Positions 18,166 through 28,073 of a DNA stretch of 64,000 nt are shown piece after piece. Each line of letters opens with the position of its first letter. Position 1 is the stretch's first letter. Origin of the DNA: CAVPJW01 sp963705525 (GTDB lineage: Bacteria > Acidobacteriota > Vicinamibacteria > Vicinamibacterales > CAVPJW01); NCBI GenBank assembly GCA_963705525.1, contig CAVPJW010000007.1, positions 1 through 64,000 on the forward strand, written 5' to 3'. The notes beneath the pieces were generated by a model. The model ran no database searches, was not told the origin of the DNA, and was given only the letters and a program-made list of their open reading frames with translations. The position numbers and the translations under genes are program-made.

Positions 18166-18169
<4 letters not shown>
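17176..18169 (-). pseudogene. pdhA: Pyruvate dehydrogenase E1 component, alpha subunit, frameshifted
   Basis: The ATG at 18169 overlaps the acsA stop as ATGA and opens MTQAQTETDHSRHLLREML followed by IRGFLHLYIGEEAVA. That frame fails at an extra base near 18016. The continuing frame begins TGVMQALSVEDAIVATYREHGHALARGV and runs to the end with the thiamine-diphosphate motif ([31 protein letters not shown], split here at GDG and NN) and the phosphorylation-loop region YRFRAHS. Without the extra base the protein is 330 residues, normal for PdhA. The wording EGCSRGRGGSMH marks it as pyruvate dehydrogenase rather than acetoin dehydrogenase. Confidence 0.87.
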
Positions 18170-19961
<1,792 letters not shown>

Positions 19962-19965
<4 letters not shown>

Positions 19966-20360
19966 GGTTTCGTCAATGACAGCAATCGGACTGCCCGATC
20001 GGCAGGCAGCTCGCCCGGGGCGAGTCCATCGAGCTGCTCCGGCAGGGCGGTGGCTCGAAAGGCGAGACGGATGAACTGTCCGTCCGGTCCATCAATCTCG
20101 AGCGCCTGGACAATCCCGCTATCTGTCTGCTGGATGCGCAAGTTGCATGGGTGGTGCGCGGAGAATGAGTGCGCCTCGCCGATGAACTCGAGCATCACGG
20201 CATCTGCTGAGGCAGCCGCCGACTTCAACGGGATCCGAGCAGAGCGGGTCGCGGTCCCTCGGGCATCGACAACGTGGACAGTCGCGAGCCACGCGCGATG
20301 CTCGCGGCCGAAGCGTTCCAGAAACGATCCCCACTCGCCAACAGGCACGTCTCGTATCAT
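19962..20360 (-). CDS. DUF5335 family protein
   Basis: A small soluble protein of 132 residues. The ATG at 20360 follows AAGGGGTCACC and overlaps the stop of the upstream hydrolase as ATGA; the stop in turn overlaps the acsA ATG. The opening IRDVPVGEWGSFLERFGREHRAWLATVHV and the closing ALEIDGPDGQFIRLAFR match what I know of DUF5335, whose function is unknown. Being locked between two enzymes by 4-base overlaps implies fixed co-expression. Confidence 0.7.
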
Positions 20361-21028
20361 TTCGGTGACCCCTTCACGTACGTCGTGCACCACTTGAGAG
20401 CGAGCTCGGAGACCAATTCCAGCGCACCGGGCTCCTCGAACAAATGCGTGGCGCCAGGCACGATTTCGAGCTGGACCTGCGCACGCATACGCCGCATGGC
20501 CGCTCGATTGAGCTCGATAACCGCCTCGTCGTCGCCGCCGACGATCAGCAGCGTCGGAGCCTGCACCTGTGGCAATGCGTCGCCTGCCAGGTCTGGGCGA
20601 CCGCCGCGCGAGATCACCGCGCGTACTATCTCTGGCCGTTCGGCCGCTGCGATCAATGCTGCGGCCGCACCCGTGCTGGCGCCGAAACAGGCAACAGGCA
20701 GCCGGGCTACCTGTGGATGGCTTGCCGTCCAGTCGATGGCGGCAACGACGCGGTGGCCCAATCGATCGACATCAAAGCGGTATTCGCGCGTCTGCTCGTC
20801 GATCGCGTCTTCCTGACGTGTCAGCAGATCGAGCAGCAGGGTGGCATAACCACCAGTTTGGAGCACCTGCGCGACGGACCTGTTCCGCCTGCTGAAGCGG
20901 CTACTGCCGCTCCCGTGCGAAAACACCACGAGCCCGGCGGCCTTGACTGGAATCGTGAGATCGCCCTCGATGAGAGCCCGCCCAGCGTTTATCTGCACCG
21001 CAGCCGGCTGCATCATAGCCGCCCTCAT
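20357..21028 (-). CDS. Alpha/beta hydrolase (dienelactone-hydrolase-like)
   Basis: The protein has 223 residues with an alpha/beta hydrolase fold. SHGSGSSRFSRRN is the oxyanion region, CFGASTGAAAAL carries the nucleophile Ser in GxSxG, LLIVGGDDEAV the acid, and PGATHLFEEPGAL the His. The start overlaps the stop of the erythromycin-esterase-like gene as ATGA. The same three-gene order (phosphoribosyltransferase, esterase-like, dienelactone-hydrolase-like) is common in stress regions of other bacteria, but the substrate is not known. Confidence 0.85.
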   Translation of the reverse strand: MRAAMMQPAAVQINAGRALIEGDLTIPVKAAGLVVFSHGSGSSRFSRRNRSVAQVLQTGGYATLLLDLLTRQEDAIDEQTREYRFDVDRLGHRVVAAIDWTASHPQVARLPVACFGASTGAAAALIAAAERPEIVRAVISRGGRPDLAGDALPQVQAPTLLIVGGDDEAVIELNRAAMRRMRAQVQLEIVPGATHLFEEPGALELVSELALKWCTTYVKGSPK

Positions 21029-22357
21029 ATACCCGTCGGATAGGTCTCCGGCAAGTCGACTTCATGGCGGCCCCATCGTTCGAGGGGCTCCACGGCGCGC
21101 GTGCGATCCACATGCACGACGAGATCGAACTGCTGCGGCAGCCGCGCCGCGAAATAGTGGCTCGCCCGCTCCGTCTCCGGTCGATAGATCACGCCTATGG
21201 CACGTTCCAGACGCGGTCCCGCAAGAATGGAAGCCAGCGCCGGCGACGATAGCCGCACAGTGAAGGCAGGCATGCCGACGTCATGAAAGATACGCTCGTA
21301 GCTCCCAGGCAGCGACGTGCGAACGGTACGCAACGCCGCGGGTTCGTCCCACTCGTGCGCGGCCGTCACTTCGCCCTCATGCGTAGTCATGCCGATCGAA
21401 CAGCAATCAGACCCAAAGCGCTCGCGGACGAGTTGGCCGAGATTCAGCTCACCGATGTCGGCCATACTCGTGGCGCGTGCATCGCCGAGGTGTGAGTTGT
21501 GCGCCCAGACGACGGCGCGCGGAGTTCGATGGGAGCGGCCTGCATGGTCGAGCAGACCTTCCAGACGTCGTCATCATGTGCCGGTCGCGGACGTTCCAGG
21601 ATTCCGCGCCGCCTCGGAACATCGCGCGGTAGTAGGTTTCGGCGTTGCGCACGACCCGCGCGTTCTGTTCGGCGACGAAATACTCGTCGGCGGCGATACG
21701 TCCATCGCGCTTCGCGTACTCTGCCGCCCGCCGTCGCAGATCGACGAGCTGCTCGACGACTTCGTCTTCGCACGAGCGTTCGATGTCCAGACTGGCGGCG
21801 TAGCCGTACCGCTGCACGTCCTCGCCGAAGGCATCGAAGCAGGCGTAGCCTTGACGCGCCTTCTTCGCGGCATTCGGATCGACCTTGTCGAGGTATTCGA
21901 TGACACGTGCCATGGAGCGGTGCAGGCTATACAAATCCAGGCCGTAGAATCCCGCGCGCGCGTCCGAGCGGCGCTCCGCATTCTCGGAACGCAGCCAGCG
22001 AAGGAACCTCACGACCTCACGGTTCCTCCACATCCACCGCGGAAATCGGGTGAAGTCAGCGAGGGCCTCCTCGGCGGTGTTGTCAGTCCCGAATAGCCGG
22101 ACCCATTGGTTGGCGCGGTAGGCATCGGGCCAGTCGGCCTCGACTGCGACGATGTTGAATCCGCGTTGTCGGATCAGGGCGCGCGTGAGGTCGGCGCGAA
22201 TTCGGTAGAACTCCAGCGTTCCATGCGTGGCTTCGCCGATCAACACCAACGAGACATCCGGATCGATGGCCTCGAGCAGTCGTTGTGCGGCTGATTCAAC
22301 GTCCACCGGAACGACATGGCTCCGTAGCGTCTCGATAACCGTGGGGTCGTGCATCAC
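21025..22357 (-). pseudogene. Erythromycin-esterase-like (EreA/ChanN fold) protein, frameshifted
   Basis: The first part (from GTG 22357 or ATG 22354) shows SLVLIGEATHGTLEFYRIRADLTR and AVEADWPDAYRANQW, the metal/His core of the family, to NVRDRHMMTT. The frame then breaks at an extra base near 21565. The other frame continues LEGLLDHAGRSHRTPRAVVWAHNSHLGDAR, then MADIGELNLGQLVRERFG, to the stop at 21025. Joined, it is 443 residues, the usual size of COG2312 proteins. Most members are not antibiotic esterases. The mycobacterial DosR protein Rv2030c fuses this domain to a phosphoribosyltransferase, the same partner found next door here. Confidence 0.85.
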
Positions 22358-23046
22358 GCACTCCGCTTGCGCGTGGCATCCGCACCTTGTGACGACAGCA
22401 GCTGGCGCACTTCGTCGTCAGTCGTCTGAGAAAAGTCGATGTACCAGAGGCCGACCGCGGAGAATGGCTCCGGCATCAGCGCGCACACGACCTCGTCGGC
22501 AATCGCGCGAAGCGCCTCGCACGTCTCACGAGCTCCAACCGGAACTGCAACGACGACGCGGGATGGCCGAAGCCGTCGAATCGCAAGCACCGCCGCTCGC
22601 ATCGTCGATCCGGTGGCCAGGCCATCGTCGACCAGAATGACGGTGCGGCCTTCGATCGGTAAAGGCGGCCTGCCATCGCGATACGCGCGTTCTCGACGCT
22701 CCAGCTCTGCCTGCTCTGCTCGGATCACCGCCTCGATCGCCGACGCCGATGGCCGGTACCAGCTGAAGACGTCCTCGTTCATCACGGGCAGGCCGCCACT
22801 GGCGATGGCTCCCATGGCCAGCTCCGGATGTCCAGGCATTCCAAGCTTGCGGACCACGAACACGTCCATCGGAGCCCCAAGCGACCGCGCCACTTCGAAA
22901 GCGACCGGTACACCGCCCCTGGGAAGGGCCAGCACCACCAGGTCGGGTTTGTCGGCGAGGTGTTGCAACTGACGGGCTAATTTGGCTCCTGCCTGTCGTC
23001 GATCGGCGAACCGTAGGGGTTCCGCGGATCGCCATGGAATAGTCAT
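22354..23046 (-). CDS. Phosphoribosyltransferase (COG1926 type)
   Basis: The protein has 230 residues with the type I phosphoribosyltransferase fold. LALPRGGVPVAFEVARSLG is the pyrophosphate loop region and VILVDDGLATGSTM is the PRPP-binding loop with adjacent acidic residues. The insert MDVFVVRKLGMPGHPELAMGAIASGG is typical of COG1926, whose acceptor is unknown. It is the first gene of the nine-gene operon, with its stop overlapping the next start (GTGA). The predicted sigma-54 start lies only about two bases before the ATG, so translation may be nearly leaderless. Confidence 0.88.
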   Translation of the reverse strand: MTIPWRSAEPLRFADRRQAGAKLARQLQHLADKPDLVVLALPRGGVPVAFEVARSLGAPMDVFVVRKLGMPGHPELAMGAIASGGLPVMNEDVFSWYRPSASAIEAVIRAEQAELERRERAYRDGRPPLPIEGRTVILVDDGLATGSTMRAAVLAIRRLRPSRVVVAVPVGARETCEALRAIADEVVCALMPEPFSAVGLWYIDFSQTTDDEVRQLLSSQGADATRKRSA

Positions 23047-23216
23047 GTTTGTTCAAAGTGCAAAGACGGTGCCTTGGCGCGCCGTTCCAAACGTTGCCTA
23101 TTGATGGCGGTGAGATGCGGACAGCTTCACGGGTACTGCTCCTGCAATCGAGCAAACGCCCCTGCCGCGGCGTTCGTCTCGGAACGACGGGTTCAGACGT
23201 CAGAGGCGCCACGGAG
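23047..23216. other. Divergent control region, part 1
   Basis: A gene-free region between the phosphoribosyltransferase operon (minus) and the universal stress protein (plus). It contains the minus-strand sigma-54 element listed separately. No credible short gene is visible. Confidence 0.5.
23059..23074 (-). promoter_or_regulatory. Sigma-54 promoter of the phosphoribosyltransferase-Pdh operon
   Basis: On the minus strand AGGCAC-CGTCT-TTGCA matches TGGCAC-N5-TTGCA at every position except the first. The predicted start is about 23048, two bases before the ATG at 23046. The near-absence of a leader is odd. Confidence 0.65.
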
Positions 23217-23237
23217 AATTCCCCACGCACGGGAATT
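23217..23237. promoter_or_regulatory. Perfect 7-bp inverted repeat, candidate enhancer site
   Basis: AATTCCC and GGGAATT flank a 7-base spacer (CACGCAC). The site centres about 118 bases before the predicted universal-stress-protein start and about 179 before the predicted operon start. It shares ATTCCCCACG with the repeat copy upstream of groEL. Confidence 0.55.
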
Positions 23238-23318
23238 TTTCGGTGGGGCCTGTGGACAAGCCGCAGCCGTCTGCACGGAGCGGTGGTTGCTAGCGCACGG
23301 CAACACGCCTGTGGACTG

Positions 23319-23334
23319 CGGCACATGGCTTGCT
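23319..23334 (+). promoter_or_regulatory. Sigma-54 promoter of the universal stress protein gene
   Basis: CGGCAC-ATGGC-TTGCT keeps GG-N10-GC and differs from consensus only in the first base. It is nearly identical to the ppsA element (CGGCAC-CTGGC-TTGCT). The predicted start is near 23345, giving a leader of about 155 bases. Confidence 0.68.
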
Positions 23335-23500
23335 CTCCACCTGAACAACGCTTCACGATCTCTTGGAGGATGCTGCAATGACCGCGACACGTGCCCGAAT
23401 TTGAAGACCTCGTCATGCGAATCCAGACCGACTATCTTGAAGCTAGAACCGTAGGGCGCCGCCTTCCGAATCCGGAGGCATGCGCACGCAGGAGGCTTTG

Positions 23501-24424
23501 ATGATCGAGATTCGACGAATCCTCTGCCCAATCGACTTTTCGGACTACTCGCGACGTGCGCTCGACCACGCGATCGCGATTGCCCGATGGTACGAGGCGA
23601 CGGTCACGGCTCTCCACGTGTTCTCGCCAGCTCCGGTCGCAGCGTTCGGTCCGAGTCCGGTAGTCTTCGAGCCGATTGTGTTAACTGCGGTGGATCGCGA
23701 CCAGCTGCTAGCCGACACCAAGGCATTTGCCGAGACGGAGAGCGCACCCGGCATCACCATTGAGGCGGTGGTCCGCGAAGGCAACACAGCCGACAAAATC
23801 CTGGAACAGGCGGCCAGCATGAAAGCCGACCTGCTCGTGATCGGCACGCATGGGCGATCCGGATTCGAGCGCCTTCTTCTCGGGTCAGTCGCCGAAAAAG
23901 TACTGCGGAAGGCCAGCTGCCCGGTCATGACCGTTCCGAGACGACTTCCGGACGCCGTGCCCGCTGGCCCTGTTCTCTACAAACGAATCCTGTGTCCAGT
24001 GGACTTCTCAGAGTCTTCGTTGCACGCACTGAAATATGCGATCTCGATGGCGCAGGAAGCCGACGGGCAGCTCACCGTTCTCCACGTCGTCGAACATGAA
24101 TTCCAGAACACGGCCGACATGGCGAGCGTCGTGTACGACGCGGGCATGACGATTGGGGATTTCCTCAAGGAGCGTGAGGAGGCTCTTCGCCGGCGTCTGC
24201 AGGAAGCCGTTGCGGGCGCGACCGAGTTCTGCAGCGTGGAGTCGTTGATGACGCATGGAAAGCCCTGGCGCGAAGTTCTGCGCGTCGCCGCAGAACGACA
24301 GAGTGATCTGATCGTCATGGGCGTGCAGGGACGTGGAGCGGCCGATCTCTTGTTCTTTGGCTCGACGACACAGCACGTGGTGCGGGAAGCGTCGTGCCCG
24401 GTGCTGACGTTACGGCGAGGCTGA
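23501..24424 (+). CDS. Tandem universal stress protein (two UspA domains)
   Basis: The protein has 307 residues from the ATG at 23501, placed just after AGGAGG; a start seven codons earlier lacks a site. Domain 1 (residues 1-145) opens IRRILCPIDFSDYSRRALDHA and closes with the nucleotide-binding loop GTHGRSGFERLLLGSVAEKV. Domain 2 (about 155-307) opens KRILCPVDFSESSLHALKYA and closes with GVQGRGAADLLFFGSTTQHVV. Both keep the G-2x-G-9x-G(S/T) ATP motif pattern. USPs support survival during starvation and oxygen stress. It leads a plus-strand unit with the BON gene. Confidence 0.93.
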   Translation: MIEIRRILCPIDFSDYSRRALDHAIAIARWYEATVTALHVFSPAPVAAFGPSPVVFEPIVLTAVDRDQLLADTKAFAETESAPGITIEAVVREGNTADKILEQAASMKADLLVIGTHGRSGFERLLLGSVAEKVLRKASCPVMTVPRRLPDAVPAGPVLYKRILCPVDFSESSLHALKYAISMAQEADGQLTVLHVVEHEFQNTADMASVVYDAGMTIGDFLKEREEALRRRLQEAVAGATEFCSVESLMTHGKPWREVLRVAAERQSDLIVMGVQGRGAADLLFFGSTTQHVVREASCPVLTLRRG

Positions 24425-24507
24425 ACGCCGCCGGCAGCGCTGACCGAAAGACCTATTGGGCGACTTGGGATCCTTTTCAGCAGGTAGTTCTCACGCAGGA
24501 GCACGCC

Positions 24508-24774
24508 ATGACAAGCACACAACGTCGTCTCGATCCGGAGATCTTCGCCGCCGCCAGGAAGGCGCTGGATGACCACCCCGGAGTTCCGCAGGACGTGCGG
24601 GTCCATGTCGATCGCGGCACGGCGACCCTGACAGGCTCCGTTCGATGGCCGCACGAAAAGTCCGAAGCCGAAGGCATCGTGCGTCACATCGATGGTGTGC
24701 AAGGAGTCGTCAACAACATCACCGTGGCGAATGTCGCGAATGCGGAAGGCTTCGAAGCACCCGAATCAGGCTAG
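24508..24774 (+). CDS. Single-BON-domain protein
   Basis: The protein has 88 residues from the ATG at 24508, after GCAGGAGCACGCC. It has one BON domain: FAAARKALDDHPGVPQDVRVHVDRGTATLTG as the first helix and strand, then KSEAEGIVRHIDGVQGVVNNITV. BON domains bind phospholipid or periplasmic surfaces. No signal peptide is visible, so this one is probably cytoplasmic. It lies 83 bases after the stress protein with no obvious promoter between and likely shares its transcript. Confidence 0.85.
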   Translation: MTSTQRRLDPEIFAAARKALDDHPGVPQDVRVHVDRGTATLTGSVRWPHEKSEAEGIVRHIDGVQGVVNNITVANVANAEGFEAPESG

Positions 24775-24834
24775 CCTCCGGGCGTCCGGGCGTTCGGCGA
24801 ACTGCCGATGTCAGACGTGATCGTGTGAGCGACG

Positions 24835-26460
24835 TCACAGGCCGGCGTCGGCACCGACCGGCTCTCTCTCCGGTCTCGTCTCGGGCACCTCGGTCATCGT
24901 GGCTTCGGTCAGTAGCAACACTCCTGCAACCGACACGGCGTTTTCAAGAGCGAGTCGAACGACCTTCGTCGGATCGATGATGCCGGCTTCGATGAGGTCC
25001 ACGTACTTGCCTGATGCCGCGTCAAATCCGAAGTTGCCGGTTCCCGTACGCATCTTGTCGACGACCACACCGCCGTCGACTCCCGAGTTCTCTGCAATCT
25101 GACGAGCCGGGGTCTCGAGCGCCCGGCGGAGGATCTGCGCGCCCGATCGTTCGTCTCCCTCCAGGCGGGCAGCTTCCGCGTCCACTGCCGGGATCGCGCG
25201 CAGAAGGGCGAGGCCCGCACCAGGAACGACGCCTTCGGCGATTGCGGCCCGTGTCGCGTGAATCGCGTCGTCGAACGCTTCGCGCCGGCTCTTCATCTCC
25301 GCTTCCGAGGGGGCTCCGACACGAATCACCGCGACGCCGCCTGACAGCTTCGCCAGGCGTTCCTCGAGCTTCTCCCGGTCGTAGTCGGACGTTGTATCGG
25401 CGATCTGCTTGCGCAACTCTTGACATCGTCCGGCGATCGCCGCCTTGTCGCCCTTGCCACCGATGATTGTCGTGTGCTCACGATCCACAACGATTCGCGA
25501 TGCACGTCCTAAGTTCTCGGGCGTTACATTTTCGAGCTTGATGCCGAGCTCCTGCGCGATGAGTTGCCCTCCGGTCACGATGGCCATGTCCTGTAACATC
25601 GCTTTCCGACGGTCGCCAAATCCTGGCGCCTTCACGGCGACATTGGCAAACACGCCCCGCAGGCGATTGACGACGAGCGTCGCGAGAGCCTCTCCTTCGA
25701 CGTCCTCGGCGACGACCAGCAGCGGCACTCCACGTTTGGCGATCTGCTCCAGCAGTGGGAGGAAATCTTTGAGGTTGCTGATCTTTCCCTCGTACAGCAG
25801 GATGAGTGCGTCCTCGAGCACGGCCTCCATCTTCTCGGGATCGGTGACGAAATACGGGGAGAGGTAGCCCCGGTCGAATTGAAGGCCTTCCACGACCTCC
25901 ATCGTCGTTTCCGTTCCCTTGGCTTCCTCCACCGTTACCGCCCCTTCGGCGCCTACCTTCTCGATCGCCTGCGCCACGAGCTCACCGATTGCCGGATCGT
26001 TGTGCGCAGAAATCGTGGCGACCTGTTCCTTCTCCCGCTGGCTCTGTACGGAACGCGATTGCGCGCGCAGCGCATCGATGGCTACCCGGGTCGCTCGATC
26101 GAGGCCGCGCTTGAGATCGATCGCACTCGCACCCGCCGCGATGTTCCGGACGCCGTCCGCAACGATGGCATGCGCGAGCAGCGTCGACGTGGTGGTGCCG
26201 TCTCCCACGGCGTCCCCTGTCCGCTCGGCGGCGCCGCGAAGCATCTGCGCGCCCAGGTTCTCGTCGGGGTCTTTCAGCGCGAACTCCTTGGCGATGGTGA
26301 CGCCGTCGTTGCAGACCACCGGCTTGCCCCACTTCCTTTCAATGAGCACACACCGGGATTTGGGCCCCAGAGTCACCCGCACGGCATCCGCGATGGCTGC
26401 CGCTCCCCGCAGTACCTTTTCCCGAGCCTCGGATCTGAACAAGAGACGCTTATGGGGCAT
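24835..26460 (-). CDS. groL: Divergent GroEL chaperonin without GroES
   Basis: The protein has 541 residues from the ATG at 26460 (the frame extends 22 codons further without homology). Chaperonin motifs are present: VTLGPKSRCVLIERKWGKPVVCNDG, VGDGTTTSTLLAHAIV, and AIAEGVVPGAGLALLRA in place of the standard AAVEEGIVPGGG. The C-terminus ends EVPETRPEREPVGADAGL with no Gly-Gly-Met tail. No groES lies beside it and no CIRCE repeat is visible. It is therefore likely a second, stress-specific GroEL rather than the housekeeping copy. A sigma-54 type element lies 39 bases upstream. Confidence 0.92.
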   Translation of the reverse strand: MPHKRLLFRSEAREKVLRGAAAIADAVRVTLGPKSRCVLIERKWGKPVVCNDGVTIAKEFALKDPDENLGAQMLRGAAERTGDAVGDGTTTSTLLAHAIVADGVRNIAAGASAIDLKRGLDRATRVAIDALRAQSRSVQSQREKEQVATISAHNDPAIGELVAQAIEKVGAEGAVTVEEAKGTETTMEVVEGLQFDRGYLSPYFVTDPEKMEAVLEDALILLYEGKISNLKDFLPLLEQIAKRGVPLLVVAEDVEGEALATLVVNRLRGVFANVAVKAPGFGDRRKAMLQDMAIVTGGQLIAQELGIKLENVTPENLGRASRIVVDREHTTIIGGKGDKAAIAGRCQELRKQIADTTSDYDREKLEERLAKLSGGVAVIRVGAPSEAEMKSRREAFDDAIHATRAAIAEGVVPGAGLALLRAIPAVDAEAARLEGDERSGAQILRRALETPARQIAENSGVDGGVVVDKMRTGTGNFGFDAASGKYVDLIEAGIIDPTKVVRLALENAVSVAGVLLLTEATMTEVPETRPEREPVGADAGL

Positions 26461-26498
26461 TTCGAACCTCACATGAGAACAGGACCGCGAGCTAGGGC

Positions 26499-26514
26499 TG
26501 CAAGCGAGACGCCA
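26499..26514 (-). promoter_or_regulatory. Sigma-54-like promoter of groEL
   Basis: On the minus strand TGGCGT-CTCGC-TTGCA keeps GG-N10-GC and a perfect TTGCA; two bases of the -24 half differ from TGGCAC. The predicted start is near 26488, 28 bases before the ATG. Confidence 0.55.
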
Positions 26515-26578
26515 TGTGCCCGGCACGATCGGTCGTCGTGCATCGAAGCGCGCGGCTGAACAACACGTGGGGCCGCTG

Positions 26579-26615
26579 AAGATTCCCCACGGGCTGTCGA
26601 AAATCTCGCAGGTCC
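26579..26615 (+). promoter_or_regulatory. Candidate enhancer element upstream of groEL (repeat copy B)
   Basis: The second copy of the motif at 12227-12263: TTCCCC, GGGCT, TCGAAAATCTCGC and GGTCC in the same order. AGATT and AATCT make short outer arms. It centres about 109 bases before the predicted groEL start, in the opposite orientation to groEL, which enhancers tolerate. Confidence 0.55.
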
Positions 26616-26798
26616 AAGTGCCGCCCGGACGACGTGATGTTGAGAAACGGCTTGCTGGCCCGCTCGCTGGTGCAGTGGATGGCTTTGGCGGCGAGGCCTG
26701 GCGGAACTACGGTTGTGCTTGAGGTGGACTGGCCTAAAGGCGGCCACCGATCCGGCTACGCCGGATCAGTGACCGGGGGCAGGCGATTCGGAGCGGAC

Positions 26799-27260
26799 TC
26801 AAGCCGCGGCGACATGGGGAGCGGGATGGTGGTGTGAGCAGATCGCCTGCAGCGTGCTCATGACTTCGGCGTCGTGCACCGGCTTTCGTGGACCCGAGGC
26901 GAGAACGATGTCGTTCATGGAGACGATCCCCATGATCGTGCCGCCGAACCCTTCGACTGGCAGGCGCCTCACGCTGTGCTGCTTCATCGTTTCGAGCGCG
27001 GCCTGAACGTCGTCGTCCGGACCGCAGGTGTAGACGGGCGTCTGGACCACCTCACGCACAGTGAGCTCCGACGCGCGCTTGTTGCGCGTCGCCAGAGCAA
27101 TGTACATGTCCCGATCGGTGACGACCCCGACGAGCTTTCCGTCTTCCACGACAGGCAGAATGCCGCAGTCGCCGTCCAGCATCAATGCCGCGGCAGCCGC
27201 CAGGTTGGTGCCGAGCGAGCAGGTGCGGGTCTCGCCCGTCATGATGTCTTTGATTTTCAC
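26799..27260 (-). CDS. Two-CBS-domain protein
   Basis: The protein has 153 residues from the GTG at 27260, preceded by GAGGGGG. A GTG at 27275 overlapping the Hsp20 stop is the alternative. It consists of a Bateman pair: MTGETRTCSLGTNLAAAAALMLDGDCGILPVV with GVVTDRDMYIALA, then VREVVQTPVYTCGPDDDVQAALETMKQHSVRRLPV with GIVSMNDIVLA. This resembles the mycobacterial hypoxic-response protein Hrp1, which binds adenylate ligands. A His-rich C-terminus (CSHHHPAPH) could bind metal. It is co-transcribed with hsp20. Confidence 0.9.
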   Translation of the reverse strand: MKIKDIMTGETRTCSLGTNLAAAAALMLDGDCGILPVVEDGKLVGVVTDRDMYIALATRNKRASELTVREVVQTPVYTCGPDDDVQAALETMKQHSVRRLPVEGFGGTIMGIVSMNDIVLASGPRKPVHDAEVMSTLQAICSHHHPAPHVAAA

Positions 27261-27271
27261 GGCATACCCCC

Positions 27272-27790
27272 TCACGCCGCGCTCTTGGCGGCCGTCTTCG
27301 GTTCCTCGATCTGGACCTTCCTCACCTTCGCTTCGGGCTTCGCGGGCAACGGGACGCTGACCTCGAGAACGCCGTCTGAGAAGGTTGCCTTGACGTCTTC
27401 GAGCGTGACGCCTTCCGGCAGCGGAACAGCGCGGTAGAAGCTGCCGTACTCGCGCTCGCTTCGATAGAAGTTGTCCTTCTTCTCTTCCTTCTCATGCTTT
27501 CGTTCACCGGACAGGGCGAGCTGACCATCCGTCACTTCGACCGACACGTCTTCCTTCTTCACGCCCGGCAGGTCCACTCGTGTGACCAGGCGGTTTTCTC
27601 TCTCGAAGACGTCGATCTTCGGTGACCAGGCGGCGGACTCGGACGTCGCGAACTGGCCGAAGGACGGCCGGCGAAACGACGCCCAGGCTTCGAACGCCCG
27701 ATCGAGCTCGGATGTCATCCGTCGCAGCGACGCAAATGGGTTGCGGGCGTTGCGGGTTGGAACGAGCGTGGTTTGTTTCTTCTCGGACAT
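27272..27790 (-). CDS. Hsp20/alpha-crystallin small heat-shock protein
   Basis: The protein has 172 residues from the ATG at 27790, after AGGAGGGTCT. The alpha-crystallin domain occupies about residues 55-155: WSPKIDVFERENRLVTRVDLPGVKKEDVSVEV, LSGERKHEKEE, REYGSFYRAVPLPEGV, and FSDGVLEVSVPLP with the conserved A-x-x-x-n-GvL motif. The tail is rich in Lys and Ala. It holds unfolded proteins for refolding. Its stop overlaps the CBS gene start region, so the two form an operon led by a sigma-54 type element. Confidence 0.95.
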   Translation of the reverse strand: MSEKKQTTLVPTRNARNPFASLRRMTSELDRAFEAWASFRRPSFGQFATSESAAWSPKIDVFERENRLVTRVDLPGVKKEDVSVEVTDGQLALSGERKHEKEEKKDNFYRSEREYGSFYRAVPLPEGVTLEDVKATFSDGVLEVSVPLPAKPEAKVRKVQIEEPKTAAKSAA

Positions 27791-27848
27791 AGACCCTCCT
27801 GTGTGGCATCCGCGTCTGGCTCGGGCTGGTGGTTCAGAAGGTGCAAGG

Positions 27849-27864
27849 AGCAACAAGCATGCCC
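27849..27864 (-). promoter_or_regulatory. Sigma-54-like promoter of hsp20-CBS
   Basis: On the minus strand GGGCAT-GCTTG-TTGCT keeps GG-N10-GC and TTGCT, with two mismatches in the -24 half. The predicted start is near 27838, 48 bases before the ATG. Confidence 0.5.
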
Positions 27865-27997
27865 GAGAAACAGTCCGGTGGTTCTGCCAGACGGAGGAGA
27901 GACACGGAGGTTCAGCCACCGGCTCCGCACGCGGCGGACGGGAGCCTCGCGGAAAATATCCCAAGAGGTGAGGAGACTTTCGCGGGTGAACTGCTCA

Positions 27998-28013
27998 TTG
28001 CCACGCGTGGCAA
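27998..28013. promoter_or_regulatory. 16-bp perfect palindrome, candidate enhancer site
   Basis: TTGCCACGCGTGGCAA is a perfect inverted repeat midway between hsp20 and the triple-BON gene. It centres about 78 bases before the predicted BON start and 168 before the predicted hsp20 start, so one bound activator could serve both. Confidence 0.6.
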
Positions 28014-28057
28014 CACAGAATCGCTGGCCAGCGCACGCTGGAGGTCTCATAGTCGGG

Positions 28058-28073
28058 CGGCACGTCGCTTGCG
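28058..28073 (+). promoter_or_regulatory. Sigma-54 promoter of the triple-BON gene
   Basis: CGGCAC-GTCGC-TTGCG keeps GG-N10-GC, with mismatches only at the first and last bases. The predicted start is near 28084, 64 bases before the GTG start codon. Confidence 0.65.

Larger units (their letters stand above)
26461..26798. other. groEL upstream region
   Basis: A 338-base gap between groEL (minus) and the end of the CBS gene (minus). It contains a sigma-54 type element and repeat copy B, listed separately. No coding potential is convincing on either strand. Confidence 0.5.

Noticed and set aside
22354..22357. Calling the erythromycin-esterase-like gene an antibiotic-resistance gene
   Set aside because: Most proteins of this fold outside the Ere subgroup have no known macrolide activity, and the neighbourhood is metabolic/stress, not resistance.
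26590..26640. A second sigma-54-like match (GGCAC ... TGC) upstream of groEL on the minus strand
   Set aside because: The spacing between GG and GC is 11 bases instead of 10, which is known to abolish sigma-54 promoters.
24425..26798. CIRCE (TTAGCACTC-N9-GAGTGCTAA) for groEL
   Set aside because: Looked for upstream of groEL on both strands; no copy or near copy was seen.
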